This document shows positions 1-9,470 of a DNA stretch of 64,000 nucleotides, in pieces. This stretch comes from Chitinophaga eiseniae (GTDB taxonomy: Bacteria; Bacteroidota; Bacteroidia; Chitinophagales; Chitinophagaceae). Each line of letters opens with the position of its first letter. Position 1 is the first letter of the stretch. The notes below the pieces were generated by a model. The model ran no database searches. It was not told where the DNA came from and saw nothing but the letters and a program-made list of their open reading frames with translations. Position numbers and translations under genes: made by a program. The stretch spans positions 1,054,001 through 1,118,000 of the forward strand of contig NZ_JABAHZ010000002.1 in assembly GCF_012641265.1 (NCBI RefSeq), read 5' to 3'.

Positions 1-113
1 TGAATAACGGAATCTTTTATCAGCGAACGATTTACTAAACGGAGCTGTTGAGCAAAACAGGTACCGGTAAGCAATAAAAGACACGTTACAGCGATACTAA
101 GATGACGATACAT
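1..113 (-). CDS. N-terminus of a secreted protein (partial)
   Basis: The reverse strand from 113 reads into the window edge without a stop. The 37 visible residues begin MYRHLSIAV, followed by a hydrophobic core and a likely signal peptidase site after CFA (TGTCFA|QQ), so the product is probably exported. The rest lies outside the window and the family cannot be named. It lies downstream of the efflux operon but beyond that operon's terminator, so it is probably transcribed separately. Confidence 0.6.
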   Translation of the reverse strand, partial: MYRHLSIAVTCLLLLTGTCFAQQLRLVNRSLIKDSVI

Positions 114-246
114 GATGATTAGGTTTACAGTTCTTTTTATAAAATCATGCCGTGAGAAGCCTTATTGATAATTAATCTATATTATAATTTATCTTTCATA
201 ATATGTCCGCCTGCGATACACTCGCTGTTCATCGCCGTACATCCGT

Positions 247-285
247 TAAAAAAAAAAGCGGCATCCAATGATACCGCTCCGCTTT
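247..285 (-). terminator. Intrinsic terminator of the RND efflux operon
   Basis: On the minus strand a hairpin with AGCGG/CCGCT arms (257-261 and 274-278) is followed by an uninterrupted run of about ten T. It sits about 30 bases after the TolC stop codon. Confidence 0.75.
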
Positions 286-307
286 AAAAAAGGTTGGGGA
301 TTGTATT

Positions 308-1663
308 TTATTGCAATAATGCGCCGTTTAAAAGGCCTAACTGTGTTTCCGCCAGCTTGGCATTATAGCGCGCCTGGATTAAACGGTAGAATGAATCTTC
401 TAGGCTCTGTTGTGCTATCTTCACCTCCAGGATAGTAGATACGCCTTGTTTAAAGCGTTCAAGCGCTACCATTGCATTTTCATGCGCCAGGTCATTGGTT
501 TCTTCTTCCAGCACAACTTGCTTTTTATAGTATTCGTAGTCTTTGAATGCGTTGTTGAGTGACAGGTCTACCTGGGATTTTATATTATCCAGGGTGATGT
601 TCTGGAAATCGAAATCAATCTTCGCATTTTGTACCTGTCTCTTTACATTAAACCCGTTGAAGATAGGTATGGCAGCGGTGAGCCCATAGTTGAAAACACC
701 GTTACGGTTGAATTTCGGACTAAACGCATTGGAGGCTGCATTGGAAGTATTCCTGTTATAGTTGTAGCCTGAATTGAATGATATTACCGGGAAATAATCC
801 GCGCGATGCTCTTTAATGGCGAGCGCCGATATATTCACATTTTGCTGTTGCACTTTTATCGCGGTATTATTATTAGCGATGTTTTGCTGCAACACGGAAA
901 AGGACAAGCCACTATTCAGGGGAATAGAATCTATTACATCGTAACCGATAGCGCCGGCGGGAACAGCCATGAGTTGATTGAGCAACCCTTTACTTTCTTC
1001 TATCAGTGTTTGCTGGCGGAGATACAGTGCTTTTTGGGCATTCAGGTCCACCTTGGATTGCAGTAAGTCAGTTTTAGGAGCAAGACCAGTGCTGAATTTA
1101 GCATCAGATAATTTTACCCGTTCTTCTGAAATCGACATTTGTTCTGCCAATGCTTTCAGCTGTTGTTTCTGTTGTACAATGTTATAATAGCCATTAATAA
1201 TGGTGGCAATGGAATTTTGTACCTGGTTTTTGATGGCCAGTTCTCCCAGGTCGCGGATGGATTGTAATTTATTGCGTGTAGCAAACATTTTCAAACCATC
1301 AAACAAGGTCCAGCTTAATGTTACGTTACCGCTGATATTATTGCCTCTGATGCCGCTGGTATCTCTCTTGGTACCATTTACGAATTCCTGTTTGGTGGCG
1401 GTACTATTCCAGGTGGTCCCGGCGGTGGCATTCAGGCGGGGCGCAAAGGCAAAGTTCGAGTAGGCGTAATCGTTAGCAGATAGTTCCGCAGTATTCCTGG
1501 CCAACCGGATATCAAAATTATTCTTGAGTGTCACATCAATGGCCTGCTCCAGCGTAAGTATCTGTTGCTGGGCCCTGAGGCCGGTGGCACTTATCAGGAT
1601 CAGCAGTAAACATAAGTACTGCTTCTTTAGATTTATCATTATAAATAGCTTCATCTTGTTCAT
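308..1663 (-). CDS. TolC family outer-membrane efflux protein
   Basis: Outer-membrane channel component of a tripartite RND efflux pump. It forms the trimeric beta-barrel and periplasmic alpha-tunnel through which the pump expels its substrate. The 451-residue length suits the family. The N-terminus is a signal peptide ending ATGLRAQ, followed by LTLEQAIDVTLKNN, the usual first helix of TolC/OEP repeats; a second repeat with a similar pattern starts near the middle. Starts at 1654 or 1639 would give a more typical signal peptide (MINLKKQ...). It is the last gene of the operon, 14 bases after the pump gene. The substrate cannot be told from sequence. Confidence 0.9.
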   Translation of the reverse strand: MNKMKLFIMINLKKQYLCLLLILISATGLRAQQQILTLEQAIDVTLKNNFDIRLARNTAELSANDYAYSNFAFAPRLNATAGTTWNSTATKQEFVNGTKRDTSGIRGNNISGNVTLSWTLFDGLKMFATRNKLQSIRDLGELAIKNQVQNSIATIINGYYNIVQQKQQLKALAEQMSISEERVKLSDAKFSTGLAPKTDLLQSKVDLNAQKALYLRQQTLIEESKGLLNQLMAVPAGAIGYDVIDSIPLNSGLSFSVLQQNIANNNTAIKVQQQNVNISALAIKEHRADYFPVISFNSGYNYNRNTSNAASNAFSPKFNRNGVFNYGLTAAIPIFNGFNVKRQVQNAKIDFDFQNITLDNIKSQVDLSLNNAFKDYEYYKKQVVLEEETNDLAHENAMVALERFKQGVSTILEVKIAQQSLEDSFYRLIQARYNAKLAETQLGLLNGALLQ

Positions 1664-1677
1664 GCAATCAATAGCGT

Positions 1678-4600
1678 TTAGGCATGTGCTGAAGTGACTG
1701 GTACAACTGTCTCGTTTTCGTCTTCTTCCTCATCAGGGCGTTTATTGCCTCTGCGGGAGAAGAAAGTATACATCGCCGGGATAACATATAAGGTTAATAC
1801 CAGTGAGAATACGATACCTCCCACAATCACAATCCCTAACGGGATACGGCTGGTGGCGGCAGCTCCCAGCGACATTGCAATGGGCAGCGCACCCAGTGCC
1901 ATGGCCAGGCTCGTCATCAGGATGGGGCGTAATCGAAGCGAGGAGGCGTTGATAACGGCATCTGATTTTTTCATGCCGCTATCACGTTGGTGGTTGGCAA
2001 ATTCTACAATGAGGATACCATTTTTCGTTACCAGGCCTATCAGCATGATTACGCCAATCTGTGAAAAGATATTCCAGGTTTGATTAAACAGCCATAGCGA
2101 TAGCAGCGCCCCCGCAAATGCCAGTGGCACCGTGAGCATAATGATTAACGGATCTATCCAGCTTTCAAACTGGGCGGCAAGTACCAGGTAAATAAGCACC
2201 AGGGCCAAACCTAACGCAAACATGGTATTGGAGCCGCTTTCTGCATAATCGCGGGACGAGCCGGAAAGCGCGGTGTTGAACGAGTCGTTCAATATATTCT
2301 CCCGCTGTAGTTTATCATAAATCCGGTACATCTCTTTCAGGCCATCACCAATGGTTTTGCCGGGGGCAAGGCCAGCAGAAATGGTGGCCGATTTATAACG
2401 GTTAAAGTGATAAATAATAGGTGGACTGGTTTCTTCTTCAATACTCACCACATTGTCGAGCTGTATGGCTTCGCCCCGGGAATTACGCACATACAGGTTT
2501 TGCAGGTCCATTGGATCATCGCGATCTGCCCGGAATACCTGTCCCATTACCTGGTACTGTTTACCGTTCCTGATAAAATAACCGTAGCGGAGATTACTCA
2601 GCGCCAATTGCAGTGTTTGTGAAATATCCTGTACAGACACACCCAGCTGGGTGGCTTTATCGCGGTTGATATGAATGCGCAGTTCCGGTTTATTAAACTT
2701 CAGGTCTACGTCGGTGCCCTGGAACACCGGGCTGTTGCTTACTTCCTCCATAAACTTAGGAAGTACGGCTGTTAAGGTATCGAAGTTGATATGTTCGAGT
2801 ACAAACGATACTGGCAGTCCGCTTCTGCGTCCTACCTGGATGGTTTGTTGCTCGATAGCAAACACTTTACCTTCCGGAAACCTGCTCATATTGCGGTTTA
2901 CCAGGTTCACGATGTCTTTTTGCGAACGGTGGCGCTCTTGTGGTTCGGTGAGCACTACGTTGGCAAAGGCGGTATTTACCGCACCGGATCCGCTGAAGCC
3001 AGGGGAAGTAACGCTGAGAATGATTTTCTTTTCCGGGATAGAGTCGGCCATGAACTTGGTGAGCTTATCTACATAAGTGTCCATATAGTCATAGGCAGTA
3101 CCTTCCGGCGTGGTGATGGAGAGGCGGAAAGTGCTGCGGTCTTCCAGCGGCGCCAGTTCTGATGGTAGTGTTTTAAACAGGAAATAGATCATCACCAGGC
3201 ACGCGGCAATAATGAGTCCTGCCACCCAACGGATATGCATAAACGATTCCAGGGAACTTTTATAACCTTCTTCCATCCAGCGGAAGAACGGTTCTGTTTT
3301 GGTATAGAACCAGGAATGGGTATGCGTTTTACGACCCAGCTTTACGTTTAGTACGGGCGTTAGCGTAAGTGATACAAAGGCAGAGATAATTACCGCACCA
3401 GCCACCACGATGCCAAATTCACGGAATAATTGTCCCACAAATCCCTGGAGGAAGATAATCGGTAAGAATACAAAGGCCAGGGTGATAGACGTAGCAATTA
3501 CCGCGAAGAAGATTTCTTCTGATCCTTCCCGTGCTGCGCGCATACGGGGCATGCCGGCTTCTATCTTTTTATAGATATTTTCCGTTACCACGATACCGTC
3601 ATCCACCACCAGGCCGGTAGCGAGTACGATGGCCAGCAGGGTGAGGATGTTGATAGTAAACCCGCAGGCATACATGATGAAGAAGGCGCCGATAAGAGAT
3701 ACCGGGATATCTATCAATGGGCGGAGGGCCATGAGCCAGTCGCGGAAGAACAGGTATACGATGATAATTACCAGTACGAGGGCAATGATCAGGGTTTCTT
3801 CTACTTCATCGATCGATTTTTTGATGAAGCGGGTATTGTCCATGGCGATATTCACGGTGTAGTCGTCGGGAATATCTTTTTTCAGCTGGTTATACCGTTT
3901 ATAGAATTCATCTGCGATGGCCACGTAGTTGGATCCGGGTTGAGGGATGAGTGCCAGTGCAATCATCGGGATACCGGATTCTTTCAGCATGGTTTCTTCG
4001 TTTTCCGGTCCCAGTACAGCCTGGCCAATGTCGCGGATACGTATTTCGCTGCCGTTAATATTTTTGATGATGAGGTTATTAAAGTCGTCTTCCGATACCA
4101 GTCGACCAAAGGTGCGCACGGTGAAGTCGGTGGCGTTACCGGCAATTTTACCGGAGGGCAGTTCCACGTTCTCGCGGGCCAGGGCAGCTTGTACGTCGCC
4201 AGGGGTGAGGCTATAGGACGACAATTTAGCCGGGTCCATCCAGATGCGCATGGCATAGCGTTTTTCTCCCCATATCTGGATGGCGCTCACGCCGGGAATG
4301 GTTTGGAGTTTTTCCAGGAGTACGTTGGTGCCATATTCCGTTACTTCCAATTGGTTGCGGGTATTGCTCTGCACTGTCATAGAGATGATAGCGTCGGAGT
4401 TGGCGTCTTGCTTGGATACTACCGGAGGGGCATCAATATCCGGGGGCAGGCTGCGGAGGGCCTGGGATACTTTGTCGCGCACATCGTTGGTAGCGCCTTC
4501 CAGGTCTTGTCCCAGTTCAAACTCCACGGTGATATTACTGCTTCCCTGGCTGCTGCTGGAAGATATATTTTTGATCCCTGCAATACCATTGATTTGTTTT

Positions 4601-4803
4601 TCCAGTGGTTCGGTGATCTGTGTTTCGATGATATCCGAGTTGGCGCCTGCATAGGAGGTGCGTACGTTAACGATAGGCGGGTCTATCGCCGGAAAGTCTC
4701 TCACGCCCAGGAAGGTAAAGCCCACCATTCCGAATATCACGATAATGATATTCATCACGATAGCAAATACCGGGCGTTTGAGTGATAAAGAAGGTAAACT
4801 CAT
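1678..4803 (-). CDS. RND efflux pump permease, HAE1/AcrB type
   Basis: Inner-membrane proton-driven drug/solute exporter of the hydrophobe/amphiphile efflux family. The 1041 residues match full-length AcrB-type pumps with two six-TM halves and large periplasmic loops. The N-terminus (SLKRPVFAIVMNIIIVIFG) is the first TM. The TM4 segment GLVVDDGIVVTENIYK carries the acidic proton-relay residues, and TM10 has the matching lysine in GLVTKNGILIVEF. It is the middle gene of adaptor-pump-TolC, all on one strand. The C-terminal tail is acidic (DEEEDENE). No neighbouring regulator hints at the substrate. Confidence 0.95.
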   Translation of the reverse strand: MSLPSLSLKRPVFAIVMNIIIVIFGMVGFTFLGVRDFPAIDPPIVNVRTSYAGANSDIIETQITEPLEKQINGIAGIKNISSSSSQGSSNITVEFELGQDLEGATNDVRDKVSQALRSLPPDIDAPPVVSKQDANSDAIISMTVQSNTRNQLEVTEYGTNVLLEKLQTIPGVSAIQIWGEKRYAMRIWMDPAKLSSYSLTPGDVQAALARENVELPSGKIAGNATDFTVRTFGRLVSEDDFNNLIIKNINGSEIRIRDIGQAVLGPENEETMLKESGIPMIALALIPQPGSNYVAIADEFYKRYNQLKKDIPDDYTVNIAMDNTRFIKKSIDEVEETLIIALVLVIIIVYLFFRDWLMALRPLIDIPVSLIGAFFIMYACGFTINILTLLAIVLATGLVVDDGIVVTENIYKKIEAGMPRMRAAREGSEEIFFAVIATSITLAFVFLPIIFLQGFVGQLFREFGIVVAGAVIISAFVSLTLTPVLNVKLGRKTHTHSWFYTKTEPFFRWMEEGYKSSLESFMHIRWVAGLIIAACLVMIYFLFKTLPSELAPLEDRSTFRLSITTPEGTAYDYMDTYVDKLTKFMADSIPEKKIILSVTSPGFSGSGAVNTAFANVVLTEPQERHRSQKDIVNLVNRNMSRFPEGKVFAIEQQTIQVGRRSGLPVSFVLEHINFDTLTAVLPKFMEEVSNSPVFQGTDVDLKFNKPELRIHINRDKATQLGVSVQDISQTLQLALSNLRYGYFIRNGKQYQVMGQVFRADRDDPMDLQNLYVRNSRGEAIQLDNVVSIEEETSPPIIYHFNRYKSATISAGLAPGKTIGDGLKEMYRIYDKLQRENILNDSFNTALSGSSRDYAESGSNTMFALGLALVLIYLVLAAQFESWIDPLIIMLTVPLAFAGALLSLWLFNQTWNIFSQIGVIMLIGLVTKNGILIVEFANHQRDSGMKKSDAVINASSLRLRPILMTSLAMALGALPIAMSLGAAATSRIPLGIVIVGGIVFSLVLTLYVIPAMYTFFSRRGNKRPDEEEDENETVVPVTSAHA

Positions 4804-4891
4804 GGCAAATATTTTCGGTGTTCTTTTTCCGTTGGCAGGTAATCGGGGGAGATAGGTTCCGCCGCGGGCCTGCTGCCGGATAAGAAAATGG

Positions 4892-5977
4892 TTACTGTAT
4901 CTTATTATACTTCAGCGGCATACCTGGTTTCAGCTGGAGGATGCCGGTGGTGATAACGGTATCGCCGGCTTGCAGACCGTTGGTGATTTGTACGCTGCTT
5001 TCGGTACGGAGGCCTGTTTCCACGGTCACAAATTTGGCTTTGCCGCTATCTGCTACGATTACTTTTTTATCGCGGGTGCCTGGGATTACTGCCTGGGAGG
5101 GGATCATCATGGCATCCGGCATATTTTTGAGTATAATTTTTACTTTGGCGAAAGACCCCGGGAACAGTACTCCATTATTATTAGGAACGATGGCACGTAG
5201 TCTTACGGTGCGGGTGGTCAGGTCAATTTTCGGGTCTATAGCATAGATGCTGCCTTTATATTCATTATTGTCTCCTGCAACATAGAAATTTACCTGGTCG
5301 CCGTTTTTAATGGCGTTGCGGTATTTTTCGGCCACGGAGAAGTCCATTTTGAGTGGATCTATCTGTTGGAGGGTGGTGATAACGGTAGCAGAGGATACGA
5401 TGGCGCCTTCGCTGACGTTGCGCAGACCCAGTTTGCCACTGAAGGGAGCGCGTAGCTCTGTTTTCTGCAGCTGGGTTTGGGTATAGTCCATGTCGGCCTG
5501 GTAGGCGCCTACCTGGTTGCGGGTTACGTCTACATCCTGTTGGCTGATACCATTTATTTTGAGCAGGTTTTCCTGGCGTTCCAGGGTGGTTTTAGCCAGT
5601 TGTTGCTGTAATTTCAGTTTCTGGAGTTGGGCTTTCAGGTCTTCATCATATAATTTAACCAGCATATCCCCTTTTTTCACGGGGGTACCTTCTTTAAAGT
5701 ATAGGTGTATGATACGGCCGTTGATTTCCGGTTTCACTTCTACTTCTTCATTGCTTTGTAAGGTACCGCTTGCCTCAATGGCCTGGTCGAGTTTGGATAT
5801 TTTCACCACCCAGGCGTCGGTGAGCAATGACCTGGCACCGGCGGCTCCTTTAGCGGAAGCTGCGGTTGGGTCGGCAGCAGCCTTGTTGCCCGCAATTTTC
5901 TTATAAACGAAGAAGATGACGATGCCAGCTGCAGCCAGTAAAAGGATGGAGCGAACGGTCTTTTTGGTGATGGCCAT
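4892..5977 (-). CDS. RND efflux periplasmic adaptor (membrane fusion protein)
   Basis: Membrane fusion protein that bridges the pump and the TolC channel. A single N-terminal TM anchor (residues about 10-27) is followed by a short alanine-rich linker, the split lipoyl domain (GRIIHLYFKEGTPVKKGD and later LRAPFSGKLGLRNVSEG), a short alpha-hairpin between them, then the beta-barrel and membrane-proximal domains. There is no lipobox cysteine, so it is TM-anchored rather than a lipoprotein. First gene of the operon; 88 bases separate it from the pump gene. Confidence 0.93.
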   Translation of the reverse strand: MAITKKTVRSILLLAAAGIVIFFVYKKIAGNKAAADPTAASAKGAAGARSLLTDAWVVKISKLDQAIEASGTLQSNEEVEVKPEINGRIIHLYFKEGTPVKKGDMLVKLYDEDLKAQLQKLKLQQQLAKTTLERQENLLKINGISQQDVDVTRNQVGAYQADMDYTQTQLQKTELRAPFSGKLGLRNVSEGAIVSSATVITTLQQIDPLKMDFSVAEKYRNAIKNGDQVNFYVAGDNNEYKGSIYAIDPKIDLTTRTVRLRAIVPNNNGVLFPGSFAKVKIILKNMPDAMMIPSQAVIPGTRDKKVIVADSGKAKFVTVETGLRTESSVQITNGLQAGDTVITTGILQLKPGMPLKYNKIQ

Positions 5978-6399
5978 ATCTTTTTATATGTGTTTTAGCA
6001 GCGTTTAGCTGTTGATCTATAGCTTAATATTAATGGCGAGCGGTGACTTTTAGCTACCGTATAGTATTCCACGGTGGGGAAGTCTCTCACAAGCCGGACA
6101 AATTTAAGCATTGAGGGGGCTGAATGCACCCGGCAACTGTTAATTAGCGTTAAGGGTTTAGATAAGTGGCTAAAAAGGCGGTTGAGTGGAGATATTTAAA
6201 GATTTACAGATTTTGGTGAAGGGGGATTGTCTTATTTGTCCTTAAAAAGGCGACTTTTGTGTGGAAATATGCAAATCTGTAAACATACCAGTATCAAAAA
6301 TATATAAATTCTTTTATTAACAAAGCTATGAATATGTTTACTGTACTGAGTTTGGCGGGATTGCGCTGTTTGAATGACCTTTAAAATTCGGGCTATCTG
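5978..6399. other. Intergenic region between efflux operon and acpP
   Basis: About 0.4 kb of AT-rich DNA with no credible gene; it holds the divergent upstream regions of the efflux operon and acpP. A minus-strand TAAATTTG (6099-6106) fits the Bacteroidetes -7 box and could serve the efflux operon with a roughly 115-base leader, but I see no good -33 partner. Confidence 0.5.
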
Positions 6400-6428
6400 T
6401 TGGCAATTCAATAAAAATTATATTTTTG
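6400..6428 (+). promoter_or_regulatory. acpP promoter (Bacteroidetes type)
   Basis: A -33-like TTG (6400-6402) lies 18 bases before a perfect TAnnTTTG -7 box (TATTTTTG, 6421-6428). The acpP start codon follows at 6462, giving a leader of about 25 bases. Confidence 0.7.
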
Positions 6429-6461
6429 CAGTCAAGTTTTAAACCAAAAACACTTAAAATT

Positions 6462-6698
6462 ATGTCAGACATTGCATCAAGAGTTAAAAAGATCATCATT
6501 GACAAATTGGGCGTTGACGAAGCCGAGGTAACTCCTGAAGCCTCCTTCACCAACGACTTAGGCGCTGACTCTTTGGATACGGTAGAACTGATTATGGAAT
6601 TCGAAAAAGAATTCAACATCTCCATTCCTGACGAACAAGCTGAAACTATTACTACTGTTGGCCAGGCAGTTGCTTACCTGGAAGAACATGTAAAATAA
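6462..6698 (+). CDS. acpP: Acyl carrier protein
   Basis: Small acidic carrier of growing acyl chains in type II fatty-acid synthesis. It is 78 residues, the standard length. The 4'-phosphopantetheine attachment motif GADSLD places the modified serine at residue 37. The start ATG at 6462 is chosen over an upstream in-frame extension because it gives the canonical [12 protein letters not shown] start and lies just after a strong promoter. fabF follows after 23 bases, so the two are probably co-transcribed. Confidence 0.97.
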   Translation: MSDIASRVKKIIIDKLGVDEAEVTPEASFTNDLGADSLDTVELIMEFEKEFNISIPDEQAETITTVGQAVAYLEEHVK

Positions 6699-6721
6699 TC
6701 CTACTAATCAGAATTGTTTTA

Positions 6722-7975
6722 ATGCAACCAAGACGAGTTGTCGTTACAGGTTTAGGCGCTCTTACACCGCTCGGCAATTCCGTGGCTGATTTTTGGCACG
6801 GATTGACGAACGGTGTATCCGGCGCAGATTTTATCAAGCAATTTGACGCTTCCAAGTTCAAAACCCGTTTTGCTTGCGAACTGAAGAATTTTGATCCTGC
6901 TAACTATCTGGATAAGAAGGAGGCCCGTAAGATGGACCCCTTTACACAAACGGCCGTTATTGCCGCAGATCAGGCGATACTGGACGCCAATATCAACAAA
7001 GACAAGATCAATGCTGATCGGGTGGGTGTGATATGGGGGACCGGTGTAGGTGGTATGATCAACTTTAGCCATGAGCTGCGGGAATTCCATACAGGGGACG
7101 GTACACCCCGTTTTAGTCCATTCTTGATTCCGAGGCTTATACTGGATATCGCGGCGGGGTATATTTCTATCCGCCATGGTTTCAGAGGGCCTAATTTTTC
7201 TGTTGTATCTGCCTGTGCATCTGCTACTAATGCTATTATAGAAGCAATGTACAGCATCCGTTACGGTAAAACTGATATGGTTATTACCGGAGGATCAGAA
7301 AATGTAATCAACGAGCCTTGCGTAGGTGGCTTTAATGCCATGAAGGCTTTATCTGAAAGAAACGACGATCCTAAAACTGCTTCCCGTCCCTTTGATCTCG
7401 ACCGCGATGGTTTTGTTATGGGAGAAGGAGCAGGAGCCCTGGTACTGGAGTCATTAGAACATGCCCAGGAAAGAGGCGCCAGGATATATGCAGAACTGGC
7501 AGGCGGCGGCGCTACTGCAGACGCATACCATATCACTGCTCCACATCCGGAAGGATTAGGCGCTTTGAATGTAATGCGCAATGCATTGGCAGATGCCGGG
7601 ATGCAGCCAGGCGAAATCGATTATATCAACGTTCACGGTACTTCCACCCCATTGGGAGATATTGCCGAAGTAAAAGCCATCCAGCGGGTTTTTGAAGAGC
7701 ATGCCTATAAAATGAATATCAGCTCCACAAAATCCATGACAGGTCACTTACTCGGAGCCGCCGGCGCCGTTGAATCTATAGCCGTAATTATGTCTATCAT
7801 CGATAGCATAGTTCCTCCTACGATCAACCACTTTACTGACGACCCGCAGTTAGATCCGAAACTGAATTTTACTTTTAATATCGCACAGAGGAGAGAAGTA
7901 AACGCCGCATTATCCAATACCTTTGGTTTTGGTGGACATAATGCCTCCGTTATTTTCAAAAAATTTGTTCCTTGA
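6722..7975 (+). CDS. fabF: Beta-ketoacyl-ACP synthase II
   Basis: Catalyses the condensing step of fatty-acid elongation, joining malonyl-ACP to acyl-ACP. 417 residues, normal for FabF. The catalytic triad is visible: Cys165 in SACASATNA, His305 in NVHGTSTPLGD and His342 in SMTGHLLGAAGA. It follows acpP directly and slightly overlaps or abuts rnc, the acpP-fabF-rnc order common in Bacteroidota. Confidence 0.97.
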   Translation: MQPRRVVVTGLGALTPLGNSVADFWHGLTNGVSGADFIKQFDASKFKTRFACELKNFDPANYLDKKEARKMDPFTQTAVIAADQAILDANINKDKINADRVGVIWGTGVGGMINFSHELREFHTGDGTPRFSPFLIPRLILDIAAGYISIRHGFRGPNFSVVSACASATNAIIEAMYSIRYGKTDMVITGGSENVINEPCVGGFNAMKALSERNDDPKTASRPFDLDRDGFVMGEGAGALVLESLEHAQERGARIYAELAGGGATADAYHITAPHPEGLGALNVMRNALADAGMQPGEIDYINVHGTSTPLGDIAEVKAIQRVFEEHAYKMNISSTKSMTGHLLGAAGAVESIAVIMSIIDSIVPPTINHFTDDPQLDPKLNFTFNIAQRREVNAALSNTFGFGGHNASVIFKKFVP

Positions 7976-8705
7976 TCTTGATTGTGTGAATTTACTGCCA
8001 GGTTTTTTATATCGACTTGTTTCCAAAAAACGGCACTTATATAAAGAGCTGCACAACCTGCTGGGATTTCCCCCCGGTAATTTTGCCCTCTATGAAGTGG
8101 CCCTGAGCCATCGTTCCAGTAAAGAAAAATTCCTGGAAAGCAACGAAAGGCTGGAATACCTCGGTGACGCCATTCTCGGCGCTATCGTAGGAGACTACCT
8201 CTTTAAAAAATATCCCTACAAAACAGAAGGGTACTTAACAGAGATGCGCTCCAAGATCGTTAACCGGCAACAGTTAAATGACATCGCCATCAAGATGGGA
8301 TTGCGCAAGCTCACCATCTACGACAAATACAACAGCTTTCTCAAAATCAGCCAGATATTTGGAAATACCCTGGAAGCCCTGGTAGGAGCTGTTTACCTGG
8401 ATCGTGGGTATAACAAAACCCAACAGTTCGTACACAAACGGATTATCCTGCCCTACATCGATATGGAACTGCTGGAAACCGTGGAAATGAACCATAAAAA
8501 CAAACTATACGGCTGGGCCAACAAAAATGGGAAAAGCCTCGAGTTTGAATTACTCGAGGAACAAATGGATAATGGCCGCCGCATTTTTACTGTTGGCGCC
8601 GTGGTAGATGGAGAACTGATCTGCAGCGGAAAAGCCTTCAATAAAAAAGATGCCAGCCAGATTGCTGCCCAGCAAGCCATTATACAACTGGGACTTGGCG
8701 ATTAA
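7941..8705 (+). CDS. rnc: Ribonuclease III
   Basis: Double-strand-specific endoribonuclease for rRNA maturation and RNA turnover. The nuclease signature NERLEYLGDAILGAIVGDYL is intact, with a second acidic cluster in NTLEALVGAVYLD. The C-terminal part (NKLYGWANKNGKSLEFEL... to IAAQQAI) is the double-stranded RNA-binding domain. The start is uncertain: ATG at 7941 overlaps the end of fabF by 35 bases, whereas GTG at 7986, 11 bases after the fabF stop, gives VNLLPGFLYRLVSKK and a length closer to related enzymes. Confidence 0.93.
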   Translation: MPPLFSKNLFLDLDCVNLLPGFLYRLVSKKRHLYKELHNLLGFPPGNFALYEVALSHRSSKEKFLESNERLEYLGDAILGAIVGDYLFKKYPYKTEGYLTEMRSKIVNRQQLNDIAIKMGLRKLTIYDKYNSFLKISQIFGNTLEALVGAVYLDRGYNKTQQFVHKRIILPYIDMELLETVEMNHKNKLYGWANKNGKSLEFELLEEQMDNGRRIFTVGAVVDGELICSGKAFNKKDASQIAAQQAIIQLGLGD

Positions 8706-8727
8706 TTCCTCTCCCCTTCTTATGCTA

Positions 8728-9336
8728 CTAACGACTTACGGGATGCCTTAATATCGTTTTCAGTTTTTCCGGCGCTGTTTTCCGGAAATCGGAAAGATAA
8801 ATTTCATGGTGCCGCCCATTCATCTTCAATCCATGCTGGTGCATAAAATCATCCATCTTTTTCAAAGAGGCTGGTTCCTCGCTGTAAGCCCCCGTGTGTA
8901 GCAATTGTACACAAAGTCCTTCAGCTATTTCTTTATAATCAACTTTGCGGATTTCGGAAGATTTCTTCTTTTTCTCAGCTCCTAACAACGCTTCGGAGAA
9001 CTGCTGGCGGGTAATTTCATCAGGAATCCGGATAGCCAGTTCATAATGCCATTGATCCCTCGGTACTTTTAAGGGATCTGTGGTTACATCGTCTACCCAC
9101 CAGAAGCCTTCCAGCTTGCTGACGGTGAAGTCGTGCCCTTTTTGTTTGCTGTTGAACTTTATACCGTATGCCACCGAATATAATGCGGCGGTAGCATCGG
9201 CAAACCCGGCGCCGTTGGGGTCGCCCTGGCCAGTGATGGTTAGAAAAAGCCCTTTTTCCATGGTGGCCAGGGCCGGTTCACTGGTAGCAGTGTAGTACTG
9301 TTTAAAAGTTTTGGTTAAATCCTGTTTCATTGTCAT
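8728..9336 (-). CDS. GyrI-like small-molecule-binding domain protein
   Basis: About 202 residues resembling the stand-alone GyrI-like proteins, a SOUL/GyrI-fold ligand-binding family often acting in multidrug sensing or as hydrolases of small toxic compounds. The recognisable core starts KQDLTKTFKQYYTAT and ends with AEGLCVQLLHTGAYSEEPASL, the typical GyrI C-terminal pattern. The start is set at 9336 (MTMKQ); 9330 is equally possible. A start at 9399 would add a hydrophobic segment, and longer extensions run into the neighbouring gene. It is downstream of the DJ-1/GyrI fusion on the same strand; the ligand is unknown. Confidence 0.8.
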   Translation of the reverse strand: MTMKQDLTKTFKQYYTATSEPALATMEKGLFLTITGQGDPNGAGFADATAALYSVAYGIKFNSKQKGHDFTVSKLEGFWWVDDVTTDPLKVPRDQWHYELAIRIPDEITRQQFSEALLGAEKKKKSSEIRKVDYKEIAEGLCVQLLHTGAYSEEPASLKKMDDFMHQHGLKMNGRHHEIYLSDFRKTAPEKLKTILRHPVSR

Positions 9337-9470
9337 GAGATATTGGTCAAGTATAAATGATGTGATGAGCAGCCATCCCAGCCAGGTATATCGTTTCATG
9401 GGAGTAAAAATTAGGGGGCCATATATCCCCGGAAAGTGGCTGTAGTCTGCTTCCCGGGGTATGGCTGTTG

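Noticed and set aside
3940..4785. 281-codon plus-strand open frame opposite the RND pump gene
   Set aside because: Lies entirely antisense to a well-supported RND permease, with no family resemblance; a codon-bias shadow.
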